DNA of 64,000 bases, from positions 1 to 64,000 of the forward strand of contig NZ_BMSX01000024.1 of NCBI RefSeq assembly GCF_014649375.1, in the 5' to 3' direction. A program made the translations under genes and the position numbers. How positions within the stretch are numbered: the stretch's first letter is position 1; each line of letters begins with the position of its first letter. Source of the stretch: Streptomyces aurantiogriseus (GTDB taxonomy: Bacteria > Actinomycetota > Actinomycetes > Streptomycetales > Streptomycetaceae). This document shows, in pieces, positions 8,470 through 17,145 of the stretch. The notes below the pieces were generated by a model. That model was not told where the DNA came from. It made no database searches and saw only the letters and a list, made by a program, of their open reading frames with translations.

Positions 8470-10299
8470 ATGCCCGCCCTCACCACCACGAGCAACGGCT
8501 TCCTCCTGCACGGCGAACCGTTCCGCATCCTCTCCGGCGCCCTCCACTACTTCCGCGTCCACCCCGACCAGTGGACCGACCGCCTCCGCAAGGCCCGCCT
8601 GATGGGCCTGAACACCGTGGAGACGTACGTCCCCTGGAACCTCCACGAGCCCGAACCCGGCACCCTGGACCTCGACGGCCTCCTCGACCTGCCCCGCTTC
8701 CTGCGCCTGGCCGCCGACGAGGGCCTGCACGTCCTCCTCCGCCCCGGCCCCTTCATCTGTGGCGAGTGGGACGGGGGCGGCCTGCCCTTCTGGCTCACCG
8801 CGGACCCCGCCAACGCCGACATACGCCTGCGCACGAGCGACCCGCGCTTCACGGACGCCGTGGACCGCTACCTCGACCTCCTCCTCCCCCCACTCCTGCC
8901 GTACATGGCGGCGGCGGGCGGCCCCGTCATCGCCGTACAACTGGAGAACGAATACGGCGCCTACGGCGACGACATCGCCTACCTCAAGCACCTGGAGTCC
9001 TCCCTCCGCTCCCGCGGCATCGAGGAACTCCTCTTCACCTGCGACCAGGCGGGCGGCGACCACCTCACCCACGGCACACTCCCCGGCGTCCTCGCCACCG
9101 CCACCTTCGGCAGCCGCGTGGAACACAACCTCGCCCGCCTCCGCGAGGCCCAGCCCGACGGCCCGTTGATGTGCTCGGAGTTCTGGATCGGCTGGTTCGA
9201 CCACTGGGGCGGCCCCCACCACGGCCGGGACGCCGCAGACGCCGCCGCCGACCTGGACCGACTTCTCTCCGCGGGCGCCTCCGTCAACATCTACATGTTC
9301 CACGGCGGCACCAACTTCGGTTACACCAACGGCGCCAACCACCACCACGCCTACGTGCCCACCATCACCTCCTACGACTACGACGCCCCGCTCACCGAGA
9401 GCGGCGATCCGGGCCCGAAGTACCACGCCTTCCGCGAGGTGATCGCCCGCCACGCTCCCGTACCGTCCGACCCGGCGCCAGCTCCCGCCCCCAAACTCCC
9501 GGAAACCACCGTGGAGTTGACCCGCAGCACCCCCCTCCTCTCCCACCTCGGCACACCAGTCCGTTCCACCGACCCCCTCACCGCCGACGAGCTGGGACAG
9601 CGCGCCGGCTACGTCCACTACCGGACCACTCTCCCCACCCCGGGAGCCGGCCTGCTGCACTTCACGGGCGGAGTCGGCGACCGGGCGCAGGTCTTCGTGG
9701 ACGGCGCCCCCTCCGGCGTCCTGGAACGCGAGCGCTACGACGAGACCCTGCCCGTCCACGTCCCGCGCCCCGGCGCCGTCCTGGACGTCCTCGTCGAGAA
9801 CATGGGCCGGGTCAACTACGGCCCCCGCATCGGCGTACCGAAGGGCCTGCTCGGCCCGGTCACCTTCGACGGCACCCCCCTGCACGGCTGGGACTGCCAC
9901 CCCCTGCCCCTGGACGAGGCACCGGACACGACCGCCTTCACCCCGGCCGGCACGACCGCCGCCGGCACGACCGCTTTCACCCCGGCCGGCACGCCCGCCT
10001 TCACCCCGGCCGGCACGCCCACCTCCGCCGAACCCGCCTTCCACCACGGCACCTTCGAGGTCACCACCCCGGCGGACACCTTCCTCTCCCTGCCCGGCTG
10101 GACCAAGGGCCAGGCCTGGATCAACGGCTTCCATCTGGGCCGTTACTGGAACCGAGGCCCCCAGCGCACCCTCTACGTCCCGGCCCCGGTCCTCCACCCC
10201 GGCACCAACGACCTCGTCCTCCTCGAACTCCACGGCACCACCGCCACCCGAGCCCACCTCACCGACACCCCCGACCTCGGCAGCCCGGAGCACTCCTGA
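8470..10299 (+). CDS. Glycoside hydrolase family 35 beta-galactosidase
   Basis: 609 residues. The N-terminus has the GH35 opening (FLLHGEPFRILSGALHYFRV), followed by the TIM-barrel segments ETYVPWNLHEPEPGTLDL and LLRPGPFICGEWDGGGLP. The acid/base Glu is in AVQLENEYGAYG (about residue 160) and the nucleophile Glu in CSEFWIGWFDHWG (about 237). A beta-sandwich follows, ending WINGFHLGRYWNRGPQ. No signal peptide, so the substrate must be imported, fitting the MFS gene upstream. The ATG at 8470 is chosen because GAAGAAGGGA precedes it. A TPAGT-type repeat runs at 9936-10020. The stop overlaps the next start (TGATG). Confidence 0.93.
   Translation: MPALTTTSNGFLLHGEPFRILSGALHYFRVHPDQWTDRLRKARLMGLNTVETYVPWNLHEPEPGTLDLDGLLDLPRFLRLAADEGLHVLLRPGPFICGEWDGGGLPFWLTADPANADIRLRTSDPRFTDAVDRYLDLLLPPLLPYMAAAGGPVIAVQLENEYGAYGDDIAYLKHLESSLRSRGIEELLFTCDQAGGDHLTHGTLPGVLATATFGSRVEHNLARLREAQPDGPLMCSEFWIGWFDHWGGPHHGRDAADAAADLDRLLSAGASVNIYMFHGGTNFGYTNGANHHHAYVPTITSYDYDAPLTESGDPGPKYHAFREVIARHAPVPSDPAPAPAPKLPETTVELTRSTPLLSHLGTPVRSTDPLTADELGQRAGYVHYRTTLPTPGAGLLHFTGGVGDRAQVFVDGAPSGVLERERYDETLPVHVPRPGAVLDVLVENMGRVNYGPRIGVPKGLLGPVTFDGTPLHGWDCHPLPLDEAPDTTAFTPAGTTAAGTTAFTPAGTPAFTPAGTPTSAEPAFHHGTFEVTTPADTFLSLPGWTKGQAWINGFHLGRYWNRGPQRTLYVPAPVLHPGTNDLVLLELHGTTATRAHLTDTPDLGSPEHS
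9936..10022 (+). repeat. In-frame repeats coding TAFTPAGT inside the GH35 gene
   Basis: An imperfect 24-bp unit repeats about 3-4 times and codes (T/P)AFTPAG(T) blocks. It forms a flexible low-complexity linker between the GH35 domains, probably grown by slippage. Confidence 0.7.
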
Positions 10300-12773
10300 T
10301 GTCCCGCTCGCACCACCTGCGTGTCCCCGGTCCCGCCGCGCCCCCGCTGACCGGCCACCTCCCGTTCGCGGACGCCCCGACCGCCAAGGACCCCATCGAG
10401 GTGACCAGCCGCTGGCTCATCCGAGGCGGCCGCCCCTGGTTCCCCGTCTCGGGCGAGTTCCACTACTCCCGCCACCCGGCGGGGGAGTGGGAGGAGGAAC
10501 TGCTGAAGATGAAGGCGGGCGGGGTCACCGCCGTGGCCTCCTACATCATCTGGATCCACCATCAGGAGACCGAGGCCCGCATCCGCTTCGACGGCGACCG
10601 CGACCTGCGCCGCTTCGCCGAGCTGTGCGCCCGCCACGGCCTGGACTTCATCCCCCGCATCGGCCCCTGGTCCCACGCGGAGGTCCGCAATGGCGGCCTG
10701 CCCGACTGGGTACTCGCCCGCACCGGCGCCCCACGCACCGACGACCCCGCGTATCTGGCCGCCGTACGCCCGTGGTTCGAGGCGATCGCGTCCCAGCTCC
10801 ACGACCTGGACCGCGCCCACGACGGCCCGATCATCGCGATCCAGATCGAGAACGAGCTCTACGACCAGCCCGGCCACCTCCTGACCCTCAAACGCATGGC
10901 CCAGGACGTCGGCCTCAGCGCCCCCCTGTGGACATCGACGGCCTGGGGCGGAGTCCAACTCCCCGGCGACGAACTCCTCCCGCTGTACGGCGGCTACCCG
11001 GAGGCCTTCTGGACCGAGGCCGACGGCGGCTGGCCCGAGACCTGCCGCAAGCACTACTTCTTCACCCATCAGCGCGACGACGAGGGCATCGGCGCGGACC
11101 TCAGGCCCACGACCGTCCGCGGCACGGACCCCCGGGACCACGCCGACCGCTTCCCCTGGGCCACCTGCGAGCTGGGCGGCGGCATGGCGGTCGCTTATCA
11201 CCGCCGCCCGCGTGTCGACGCCGCCGACATCGGCGCCCTCGGCCTCACCAAGATCGGCTGCGGCTCGGTCTGGCAGGGCTACTACATGTTCCACGGGGGC
11301 ACGAACCCGGTCGGCGAGTCGACGACCCTCCAGGAATCCCACGCGACCGACTACCCCAACGACCTCCCGGTCCTGACGTACGACTTCCAGGCCCCGCTCG
11401 GCGAGTACGGCCAGTACCGCCCGTCGTACGACGAACTCCGCCTCCAGCACCTGCTGCTGGCGGACTTCGGCGAGCGGATCGCCCCGATGGTGTCGGTCCT
11501 GCCGGAACACGGTCCGCGGGGCCAGCACGACCGCGACACCCTGCGCTGGGCGGTCCGCACCGACGGCCGCGGCTCCGGCTTCCTCTTCGTCACCGACCAC
11601 CAGCCGCACGAACCCCTGCCGGACCACCCGGACACGACCTTCACGATCGACTTCCCCGAGGCACCGCCCCTGACCCTGCCCAGCACGCCGGTCACCGTCC
11701 CCGCGGGCGCCTACTTCTGCTGGCCCCTGCGCCTGGACGTGGCCGGCCTGCGCCTCGACTGGGCCACCGCCCAGCCGGTGTGCATGGTCGGGGAGGACGA
11801 CGGCCGGACGATCCTGGTCCTGGCGGCGACGGAGGGAATCACCCCCGAACTGGCCCTGGACGCAAGGACGGTGAGCTCGGTGAGGGCCGAGCACGCGGAC
11901 ACGACCGCCGACGACGACCGCATCCTGATCACGGGCCTGCGCCCCGGCACGGACGCCCTGGTCGAGGTGGACACCGCCGACGGCGGCCGGGTCGCCCTGC
12001 TGGTCCTGGACGCGGCCACGGCCCGCACGGCGTACCGGGGCGAGGCGTGGGGCGCGCAACGCCTGGTCCTGTGCGCCGAGGGCGTGGTCTTCGACGGGGA
12101 GGCGGACGAAGTACGCCTCCACACCCGTACGACCGCCCCGTCAATCTCCCTCTCCGTCCTCCCCGCACCACAGCGCCCGCCGACGGCGTCCGGAGCCACG
12201 GTGAAGGAGACGAGGGACGGCGTCCTGACCCGCTACACGCTGCTTCCCGACACCACGGAGGAGATCACGACCACGGAGGAGATCACGACCACGGAGGAGA
12301 TCACGACCACGGAGGAGATCACGACCACGGAGGAGATCACGACCACGGAGGAGATCTCGACCGAACCGTCCCTCACGCTGCTCCGCCCGGCGGGCGCACC
12401 CCCGGCCCCCGCGACGGGCGTACTGGACCGGGCGAGCGCGCCCGCCGACGCCCACTACGACACGACGGCGGCCGTGTACGAGATCGACATCCCGCCCGCC
12501 GCTCCACCGGGCACCCTCCTGCGGCTGCACTGGACGGGCGACGTGGCGCGCGCTCACGTCGGTGGCACGCTGGTGGCCGACCAGTTCTTCTCGGGCCGGC
12601 CCTGGGAGATCGGCCTGGACCGGTTGCCGGCGGGGGAGAGGCTCGTGGTGCGGGTGCTGCCGATGGCTGAGGGGGCGGCGGTGTACGTGCCGCGGGAGGC
12701 GGCGCCGGGTGTGGCGCAGGTCCGGCGGGCCGAGTGGATCACGAGGCGGAGGTGGGTCCTGGCCCAGGGCTGA
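10299..12773 (+). CDS. Second GH35 family beta-galactosidase-like enzyme
   Basis: 824 residues, start overlapping the previous stop. The N-terminal barrel carries SRWLIRGGRPWFPVSGEFHY and VASYIIWIHHQE. The likely acid/base Glu is in IAIQIENELYDQPG (about residue 186) and the nucleophile in WATCELGGGMAV (about 291). The sequence is only distantly similar to its neighbour, so the two probably act on different linkages. A (TTEEIT)6 run sits near residue 650. The final 130 residues look like a carbohydrate-binding beta-sandwich. No signal peptide. The tight spacing suggests co-translation with the upstream GH35 gene. Confidence 0.88.
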   Translation: MSRSHHLRVPGPAAPPLTGHLPFADAPTAKDPIEVTSRWLIRGGRPWFPVSGEFHYSRHPAGEWEEELLKMKAGGVTAVASYIIWIHHQETEARIRFDGDRDLRRFAELCARHGLDFIPRIGPWSHAEVRNGGLPDWVLARTGAPRTDDPAYLAAVRPWFEAIASQLHDLDRAHDGPIIAIQIENELYDQPGHLLTLKRMAQDVGLSAPLWTSTAWGGVQLPGDELLPLYGGYPEAFWTEADGGWPETCRKHYFFTHQRDDEGIGADLRPTTVRGTDPRDHADRFPWATCELGGGMAVAYHRRPRVDAADIGALGLTKIGCGSVWQGYYMFHGGTNPVGESTTLQESHATDYPNDLPVLTYDFQAPLGEYGQYRPSYDELRLQHLLLADFGERIAPMVSVLPEHGPRGQHDRDTLRWAVRTDGRGSGFLFVTDHQPHEPLPDHPDTTFTIDFPEAPPLTLPSTPVTVPAGAYFCWPLRLDVAGLRLDWATAQPVCMVGEDDGRTILVLAATEGITPELALDARTVSSVRAEHADTTADDDRILITGLRPGTDALVEVDTADGGRVALLVLDAATARTAYRGEAWGAQRLVLCAEGVVFDGEADEVRLHTRTTAPSISLSVLPAPQRPPTASGATVKETRDGVLTRYTLLPDTTEEITTTEEITTTEEITTTEEITTTEEITTTEEISTEPSLTLLRPAGAPPAPATGVLDRASAPADAHYDTTAAVYEIDIPPAAPPGTLLRLHWTGDVARAHVGGTLVADQFFSGRPWEIGLDRLPAGERLVVRVLPMAEGAAVYVPREAAPGVAQVRRAEWITRRRWVLAQG
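12252..12359 (+). repeat. 18-bp tandem repeat, six copies, coding TTEEIT
   Basis: Six consecutive units of ACCACGGAGGAGATCACG (the last ends TCTCG) encode a highly acidic Thr/Glu linker. The near-perfect identity at DNA level suggests recent expansion by slippage, so copy number may vary between strains. Confidence 0.95.
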
Positions 12774-12811
12774 CCTCGGACTGCTCGCTCCGCCCGGCCT
12801 ATCCTGTGGGT

Positions 12812-12856
12812 CCGCCACGGACAAACCCGCCACGGACGAACCCGCCACGGACAAGG
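12812..12856 (+). repeat. 15-bp tandem repeat, three copies, in the lacI leader
   Basis: CCGCCACGGACAAAC occurs three times with small changes, immediately before the ribosome site of the LacI gene. A TATCCT at 12800-12805 could be a -10 box just upstream, which would place the repeats in the 5' untranslated leader. Confidence 0.8.
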
Positions 12857-12873
12857 AAGAGCGAGCACCCACC

Positions 12874-13944
12874 ATGACGCCAAGCGCCGCCGACGGCCCG
12901 GCGACCAAGGGACGCAGTCGTCGCAACTTCGCGGGCGCGCGTCCCGTGATGGACGACGTGGCGAAGCTGGCCGGTGTCTCGAAGCAGACGGTCTCGCGGG
13001 TCCTGAACGACCACCCGGCGGTTCGGCCGGAGACCCGCGAGGCGGTCCTCGCCGCCATCCGCACGCTCGGCTACCGCCCCAGCCGCAGCGCGCGCTCGCT
13101 GGCCAGCGGCCGTACCCGGATGCTCGGCGTGATCTCGTTCGACGCGGCCCGCTACGGCCCGGCCTCCACCCTGACCGCGATCAACACCGCGGCGCAGGAG
13201 GCCGGTTACCTGATCAGCTCGATCGCCCTGGACACGGCGGAGCGCGACACGGTCGTGCAGGCGGCGGACCGCCTGGCGGCGGAGGGCGCGGACGGCGTGA
13301 TCGCGATCGCCCCGCAGCTGTGGGTGGCGAAGGCGCTGGCCGAGGCCCGTCTGGACACCCCTCTGGTGGTCCTCGACAACGACCTCGGCGACGGCACCCC
13401 CGTGGTCACCTCGGACGCCCGTACCGGCGCCCGCAAGGCCACCGAGCATCTCCTCGCCCTCGGCCACAGCACGGTCTGGCACGTGGCGGGCCCGGCCGGC
13501 TGGACGTCGGCCGAACGCCGTGCGGAGAGCTGGCGGGACACCCTGAAGGCGGCCGGCGCCGAGGTCCCCGCCCCTCTCACCGGCGACTGGAGCGCCGACT
13601 CCGGCTACGAGCGGGGCCGTGAACTGGCGAAAAATCCCGAGGTCACCGCCGTATTCGTCTCGAACGACCAGATGGCGCTGGGCGTCCTGCGCGCCCTGCA
13701 CGAGGCGGGCCGCCGCGTCCCCGACGAGGTCAGCGTGGTCGGCTACGACGACATCCCGGAGGCCGCCCACTTCCTCCCGCCGCTGACCACGGTCCGCACG
13801 GACTTCTCGGACATCGGCACCCGCTCCCTCCACGTCCTCCTGACCCGCGTCGACACCCCCACCGTCCCCCCGCCGGCCCTGACGGTCGTCCCGGCCGAAC
13901 TGCGCGTCCGCGACAGCACGACACGACCGCACTACCGGCGCTGA
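12874..13944 (+). CDS. LacI-family transcriptional regulator of the GH35 operon
   Basis: 356 residues. A 25-residue polar extension precedes the LacI helix-turn-helix (VMDDVAKLAGVSKQTVSRVL), hinge helix (SRSARSLASGRT) and a periplasmic-binding-like sensor domain (TAVFVSNDQMALGVLRAL; SVVGYDDIPEAAHFLPPLTT). GGAAG precedes the ATG. It is the last gene of the operon, and the palindrome at 6847 is its probable operator, giving repression relieved by a galactoside inducer. This is an inference from gene position and family behaviour. Confidence 0.9.
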   Translation: MTPSAADGPATKGRSRRNFAGARPVMDDVAKLAGVSKQTVSRVLNDHPAVRPETREAVLAAIRTLGYRPSRSARSLASGRTRMLGVISFDAARYGPASTLTAINTAAQEAGYLISSIALDTAERDTVVQAADRLAAEGADGVIAIAPQLWVAKALAEARLDTPLVVLDNDLGDGTPVVTSDARTGARKATEHLLALGHSTVWHVAGPAGWTSAERRAESWRDTLKAAGAEVPAPLTGDWSADSGYERGRELAKNPEVTAVFVSNDQMALGVLRALHEAGRRVPDEVSVVGYDDIPEAAHFLPPLTTVRTDFSDIGTRSLHVLLTRVDTPTVPPPALTVVPAELRVRDSTTRPHYRR

Positions 13945-14025
13945 CCGGCCGGCCGTCCGCTCACCGTCGCGACCGCACGACACGACCGCACGACCGACGC
14001 TGACGGTCCGGCCGTCCGCTCACCG
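13912..14025. repeat. 55-bp imperfect tandem duplication at the lacI/TSUP junction
   Basis: Positions 13912-13966 (the 3' end of lacI plus flank) are repeated at 13971-14025 with a few substitutions; both end GGCCGTCCGCTCACCG. The second copy supplies the stop codon of the convergent TSUP gene, so that gene end may have been created by the duplication. Confidence 0.7.
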
Positions 14026-14781
14026 CAGCAGCAGATGCCCGAGGGAGAATCCCCCGACGGCCACGATCAGCCCCCGCAGCACCGCCGGCCGGAACCGCCG
14101 TCCCACGCCGGCCCCGAACCGCCCCCCGACCGCCGAGCCCGCCGCGACGAGCGCGACAGCCGTCCAGTCGAAGTCGGCGACGAAGAGGAAGAAGACGGCG
14201 GCGACGCCGTTGACGACCGCGACGAGGACGTTCTTGACGGCGTTCAGCCGCTGCAACGGCTCGTCGAGGAAGAGCCCCATCAGCGCCACGTAGAGGATCC
14301 CCTGAGCTGCGGAGAAGTAGCCGCCGTAGACGCTGGCGAGCATCAGCCCCCCGAACAGCGCGGGCCGCACCCGCTCCCGCCCGACGGCGCCGGCCCCACG
14401 GCGTGCCACCCACCGCCCGATCAGCGGCTGCAACGCCACCAGCACGAGAGCCAGCCCCACCAGCCCCGGCACGATCACCTCGAACGCCCCCGGGGGCAGC
14501 ACCAGCAGCAGAGCGGCCCCGACGATCCCCCCGACCAGCGCCCCACCGCTCAGCACCAGCACCCGCCGCCCCTGCCCGGCCAACTCCCGCCGGTACCCGA
14601 TCGCCGCGCCGACCGACCCGGGCACCAGCCCGAGCGCGTTGGAGACGGTGGCGGAGACAGGCGGCAACCCGACGGCGAGCAGCACCGGAAAACTGATCAA
14701 CGTCCCCGACCCGACAGCGGCGTTGACGCCACCGGCCGCCACCCCGGCCATGGCCACGGCGACCATCTCCCAGCCCGTCAC
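14020..14781 (-). CDS. TSUP-family (TauE/SafE) membrane transporter
   Basis: 253 residues with about eight membrane segments. The N-terminus GGVNAAVGSGTLISFPVLLA and the second-half GGYFSAAQGILYVALMGLF are the two halves of the TSUP duplication. The family exports sulfite, organosulfonates or related small anions; the substrate is not predictable here. It is convergent with lacI and has no linked sulfur genes. The last residues (LGHLLLR) are encoded inside the 55-bp duplication. Confidence 0.85.
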   Translation of the reverse strand: MTGWEMVAVAMAGVAAGGVNAAVGSGTLISFPVLLAVGLPPVSATVSNALGLVPGSVGAAIGYRRELAGQGRRVLVLSGGALVGGIVGAALLLVLPPGAFEVIVPGLVGLALVLVALQPLIGRWVARRGAGAVGRERVRPALFGGLMLASVYGGYFSAAQGILYVALMGLFLDEPLQRLNAVKNVLVAVVNGVAAVFFLFVADFDWTAVALVAAGSAVGGRFGAGVGRRFRPAVLRGLIVAVGGFSLGHLLLR

Positions 14782-14903
14782 CGCACGAACCCGGAACCCA
14801 GAAGCAGACCCATGCGGCCGAGGCTAGGCCCCGAACAGTTCGGCCACCGCCGAAACGGGGTCGGCACCCGGCCGCGACCGCTCGCCGGTGGCCCGTGCTG
14901 TCG

Positions 14904-16616
14904 TCACTTCCCGTAGCCGAGGATGGTCATCATGCCGGACTCGGAGTGGTACTGGTTGTGGCAGTGGAGCATCCACAACCCCGGGTTGTCGGCGTTGAAG
15001 TCGACGACGAGTTTGCGGTGCGGCAGGACCAGCGCGGTGTCCTTGCGGGCTCCGACCGCGTCGATGCCGGTGAGGGCGAAGGTGTGGCCGTGCAGGTGCA
15101 TGGGGTGCCACATGTCGGTGGCGTTGATGAGGGTCAGACGGACGCGTTCCCCCTCCCGGATCGGGTGGCGCTGTTCGACGGAGTAGGGCCGGCGGTCGAA
15201 GCTCCAGTTGAAGTTCCGCATGTCGCCGTTGAGCCGGAAGCGCAGCTCGCGGTCCGGGGCGCGGTCGCAGAGGGCCACGGAATCGTCCGGCACGAGCCGT
15301 CTCGCCGGCACGACCCGGCCGTCGAGCTCCTCCGGATGCACGGAGGGCCCGGGTGGGCTTCCGCCGCCGGTACGCAGGATCGCCAGTGCCCTCCCCTTCT
15401 TGCCCTCGGCGAGCGCGACCAGCGGGAACACCCCGCTCTTGGCGGTGACCAGGACGTCGTAGCGCTCGGCCATGCCCAGCAGCAGCGCGTCCGTCTTCGT
15501 GTGCTGGACCGGGTAGCCGTCCGTGTGCGTCACCGTCATCACATGGCCGCCCAGGGCCACCCGGAAGGCGGTGTCACCCCCGGCGTTGATGATCCGCAGC
15601 CGGATCCGGTCCCCGGGCCGGGCCCGGAACACGGTGGGAGCCTGCGCAAGTCGCCCGTTGACCAGGTAGTACGGATAGTCGACATGCCCGCCCTCGCTGT
15701 GCAGCATGCGGCTTCGCGAGCCATGGAGGACGCGGGAGGGGCCGGCGGACCTCTTGGTGCCCGGCGCGTGCGCGTGCTCCGGGGCCTCACCCATGTCCAT
15801 CGGCGCGGCCTTGCCGTGGCGCAACTGCGCGAGCACACCGTCCGGGGTGGAGCCGCCCACGCCGTCCACCCAGTCGTCCAGGATGACGACCCACTCCTTG
15901 TCGTAGGACAACGGCTCCTTGGGATCCTCGACGATCAGCGGAGCGTACAGACCCCGGTCGAGCTGCATTCCGGAGTGTGAATGCAGCCAGTACGTGCCTG
16001 GGTGCGCCACCGAAAAGCGGTAGGCGAAGTCCGCCCCGGGCCTGATGGAGTACTGGGTCAGTCCCGGCACGCCGTCCATGTCGCAGCGCAGCCGGATGCC
16101 GTGCGAGTGCAGAGTCGTCGCTTCGGGGAGGTGGTTGACGAGCTTGATCCCGAGCACGTCCCCCGCCGTGACCCGCACCTCCTTGCCGGGCAGCGTGTCC
16201 CCGTACGCCCACGATCTGACGGTCCGTCCGCCCAGATCGAGGGACGCCTCCATCGCGGTCAACGTGAAGGCGCGAAGGGGCCCGGCCCCGCGTGCCTTCT
16301 CGGCGGCGACGACCTCGGGATCGGACGGGTTCACGTACCCCTCGGGCCCCTTGGGCACAAAGACACCGCCGCGGTGGCCGCCGCCCCGGTCCACCGCATG
16401 GGGCCCGACCCCGGAATCCGGACCGGCCACCGACGGGGCGCCGTAACCGGAACGCGAACCGGTCGCCGAGGGTGCGCCGGCCCCGGAACGCGAACCGGTC
16501 ACCGAGTGGAGGCCACCGCCGGAATGCGAGCCGGAACCGGAACAGGAGACCAGCGCTCCCGAACCGACGGCCGCGATGGAGGCACCGAGCACGGTGCGCC
16601 GCGTATGTGTGTGCAT
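14904..16616 (-). CDS. Multicopper oxidase, Tat-exported, possible lipoprotein
   Basis: About 570 residues. The N-terminus has a twin-arginine signal (THTRRTVLGAS) ending in a lipobox-like LVSC, then a Ser/Gly-rich linker of repeated SRSG units. Copper ligands appear in the four expected places: TTLHSHGI, YWLHSHSG, HPMHLHGHTF, and the T1 site MLHCHNQYHSESGM. It probably oxidises Cu(I) or organic substrates outside the membrane. The start at 16616 (MHTHTRR) is preferred; ATG 16631 would add five residues before the signal. No copper chaperone or sensor gene is adjacent. Lipidation is an inference. Confidence 0.9.
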   Translation of the reverse strand: MHTHTRRTVLGASIAAVGSGALVSCSGSGSHSGGGLHSVTGSRSGAGAPSATGSRSGYGAPSVAGPDSGVGPHAVDRGGGHRGGVFVPKGPEGYVNPSDPEVVAAEKARGAGPLRAFTLTAMEASLDLGGRTVRSWAYGDTLPGKEVRVTAGDVLGIKLVNHLPEATTLHSHGIRLRCDMDGVPGLTQYSIRPGADFAYRFSVAHPGTYWLHSHSGMQLDRGLYAPLIVEDPKEPLSYDKEWVVILDDWVDGVGGSTPDGVLAQLRHGKAAPMDMGEAPEHAHAPGTKRSAGPSRVLHGSRSRMLHSEGGHVDYPYYLVNGRLAQAPTVFRARPGDRIRLRIINAGGDTAFRVALGGHVMTVTHTDGYPVQHTKTDALLLGMAERYDVLVTAKSGVFPLVALAEGKKGRALAILRTGGGSPPGPSVHPEELDGRVVPARRLVPDDSVALCDRAPDRELRFRLNGDMRNFNWSFDRRPYSVEQRHPIREGERVRLTLINATDMWHPMHLHGHTFALTGIDAVGARKDTALVLPHRKLVVDFNADNPGLWMLHCHNQYHSESGMMTILGYGK

Positions 16617-16926
16617 GCCTAAATAAGACATGTCGTACGGTCATATTTACGAGAATTGTGGCGGCGCGTCGGACGGGGCGAGAAGTGTCACCCAGGAGGG
16701 TGGTTCCAGGTGGCTCCCGCGCCGGATACGGGGTGGGATGGGGGCGGGCGTGGGCAGTGCTGCGGCTCCGTGCGGAGCCGAGGACGGTGGCGCCGTCGCA
16801 GCGCCGGGCCCGCTCGCCGAGGCGGGCGCGCAACAGCCCCTGAACGGTGTACGTCCCGTGCCGATGAGGCCCGCAGTTCCTGGCGCAGCACTCTGGCCGC
16901 GGAAGATCCTGCTGGGCTACCGCCGG
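16617..16926. other. Non-coding or decayed DNA upstream of the multicopper oxidase
   Basis: About 300 bp between the oxidase start and the TetR remnant. On the minus strand near 16700-16975 there are fragments reminiscent of a MerR-type regulator (HYDDRGYRR, then a frame change), but they are too broken to call. An oxidase promoter is expected at its right edge on the minus strand. Confidence 0.3.
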
Positions 16927-17112
16927 TAACCCCTGTCGTCGTAGTGGCACCTCGCGTACGTGCGGAGTCCGCCGTCTCCACGCGGGAGGCCGCGGCCGCC
17001 GCGTTCGCCACCTGGACAGGGCCGGTGGCCCGGGCCCTGGCGGACATGGGCGTGCCCCAGGAGCGGGCCGGCGCGCTCGCCGCGCTCGTGATCAGCAGGG
17101 AAAAGCGATTGA
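16927..17112 (+). pseudogene. C-terminal remnant of a TetR-family regulator
   Basis: The frame reads AAAAAFATWTGPVARALADM, then GVPQERAGALAALVIS, the typical C-terminal dimer helices of TetR regulators of the LmrA/YxaF type. The usual VEGALVL-type continuation is replaced by unrelated basic residues, and no HTH N-terminus exists upstream. It sits just before an SDR gene, a common partner of such regulators, so it is probably the wreck of that gene's former regulator. Confidence 0.5.
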
Positions 17113-17145
17113 CGCTCCGGCGCCGGCGGTGGACGATCCCGGACC

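Noticed and set aside
8074..10293. Very long minus-strand open frame (739 codons) opposite the beta-galactosidase gene
   Set aside because: A GC-bias shadow of the well-supported plus-strand GH35 gene; Val/Gly/Ala-rich with no domains.
16700..16975. MerR-type regulator remnant on the minus strand
   Set aside because: Only HYDDRGYRR resembles the family; downstream frames do not align convincingly.
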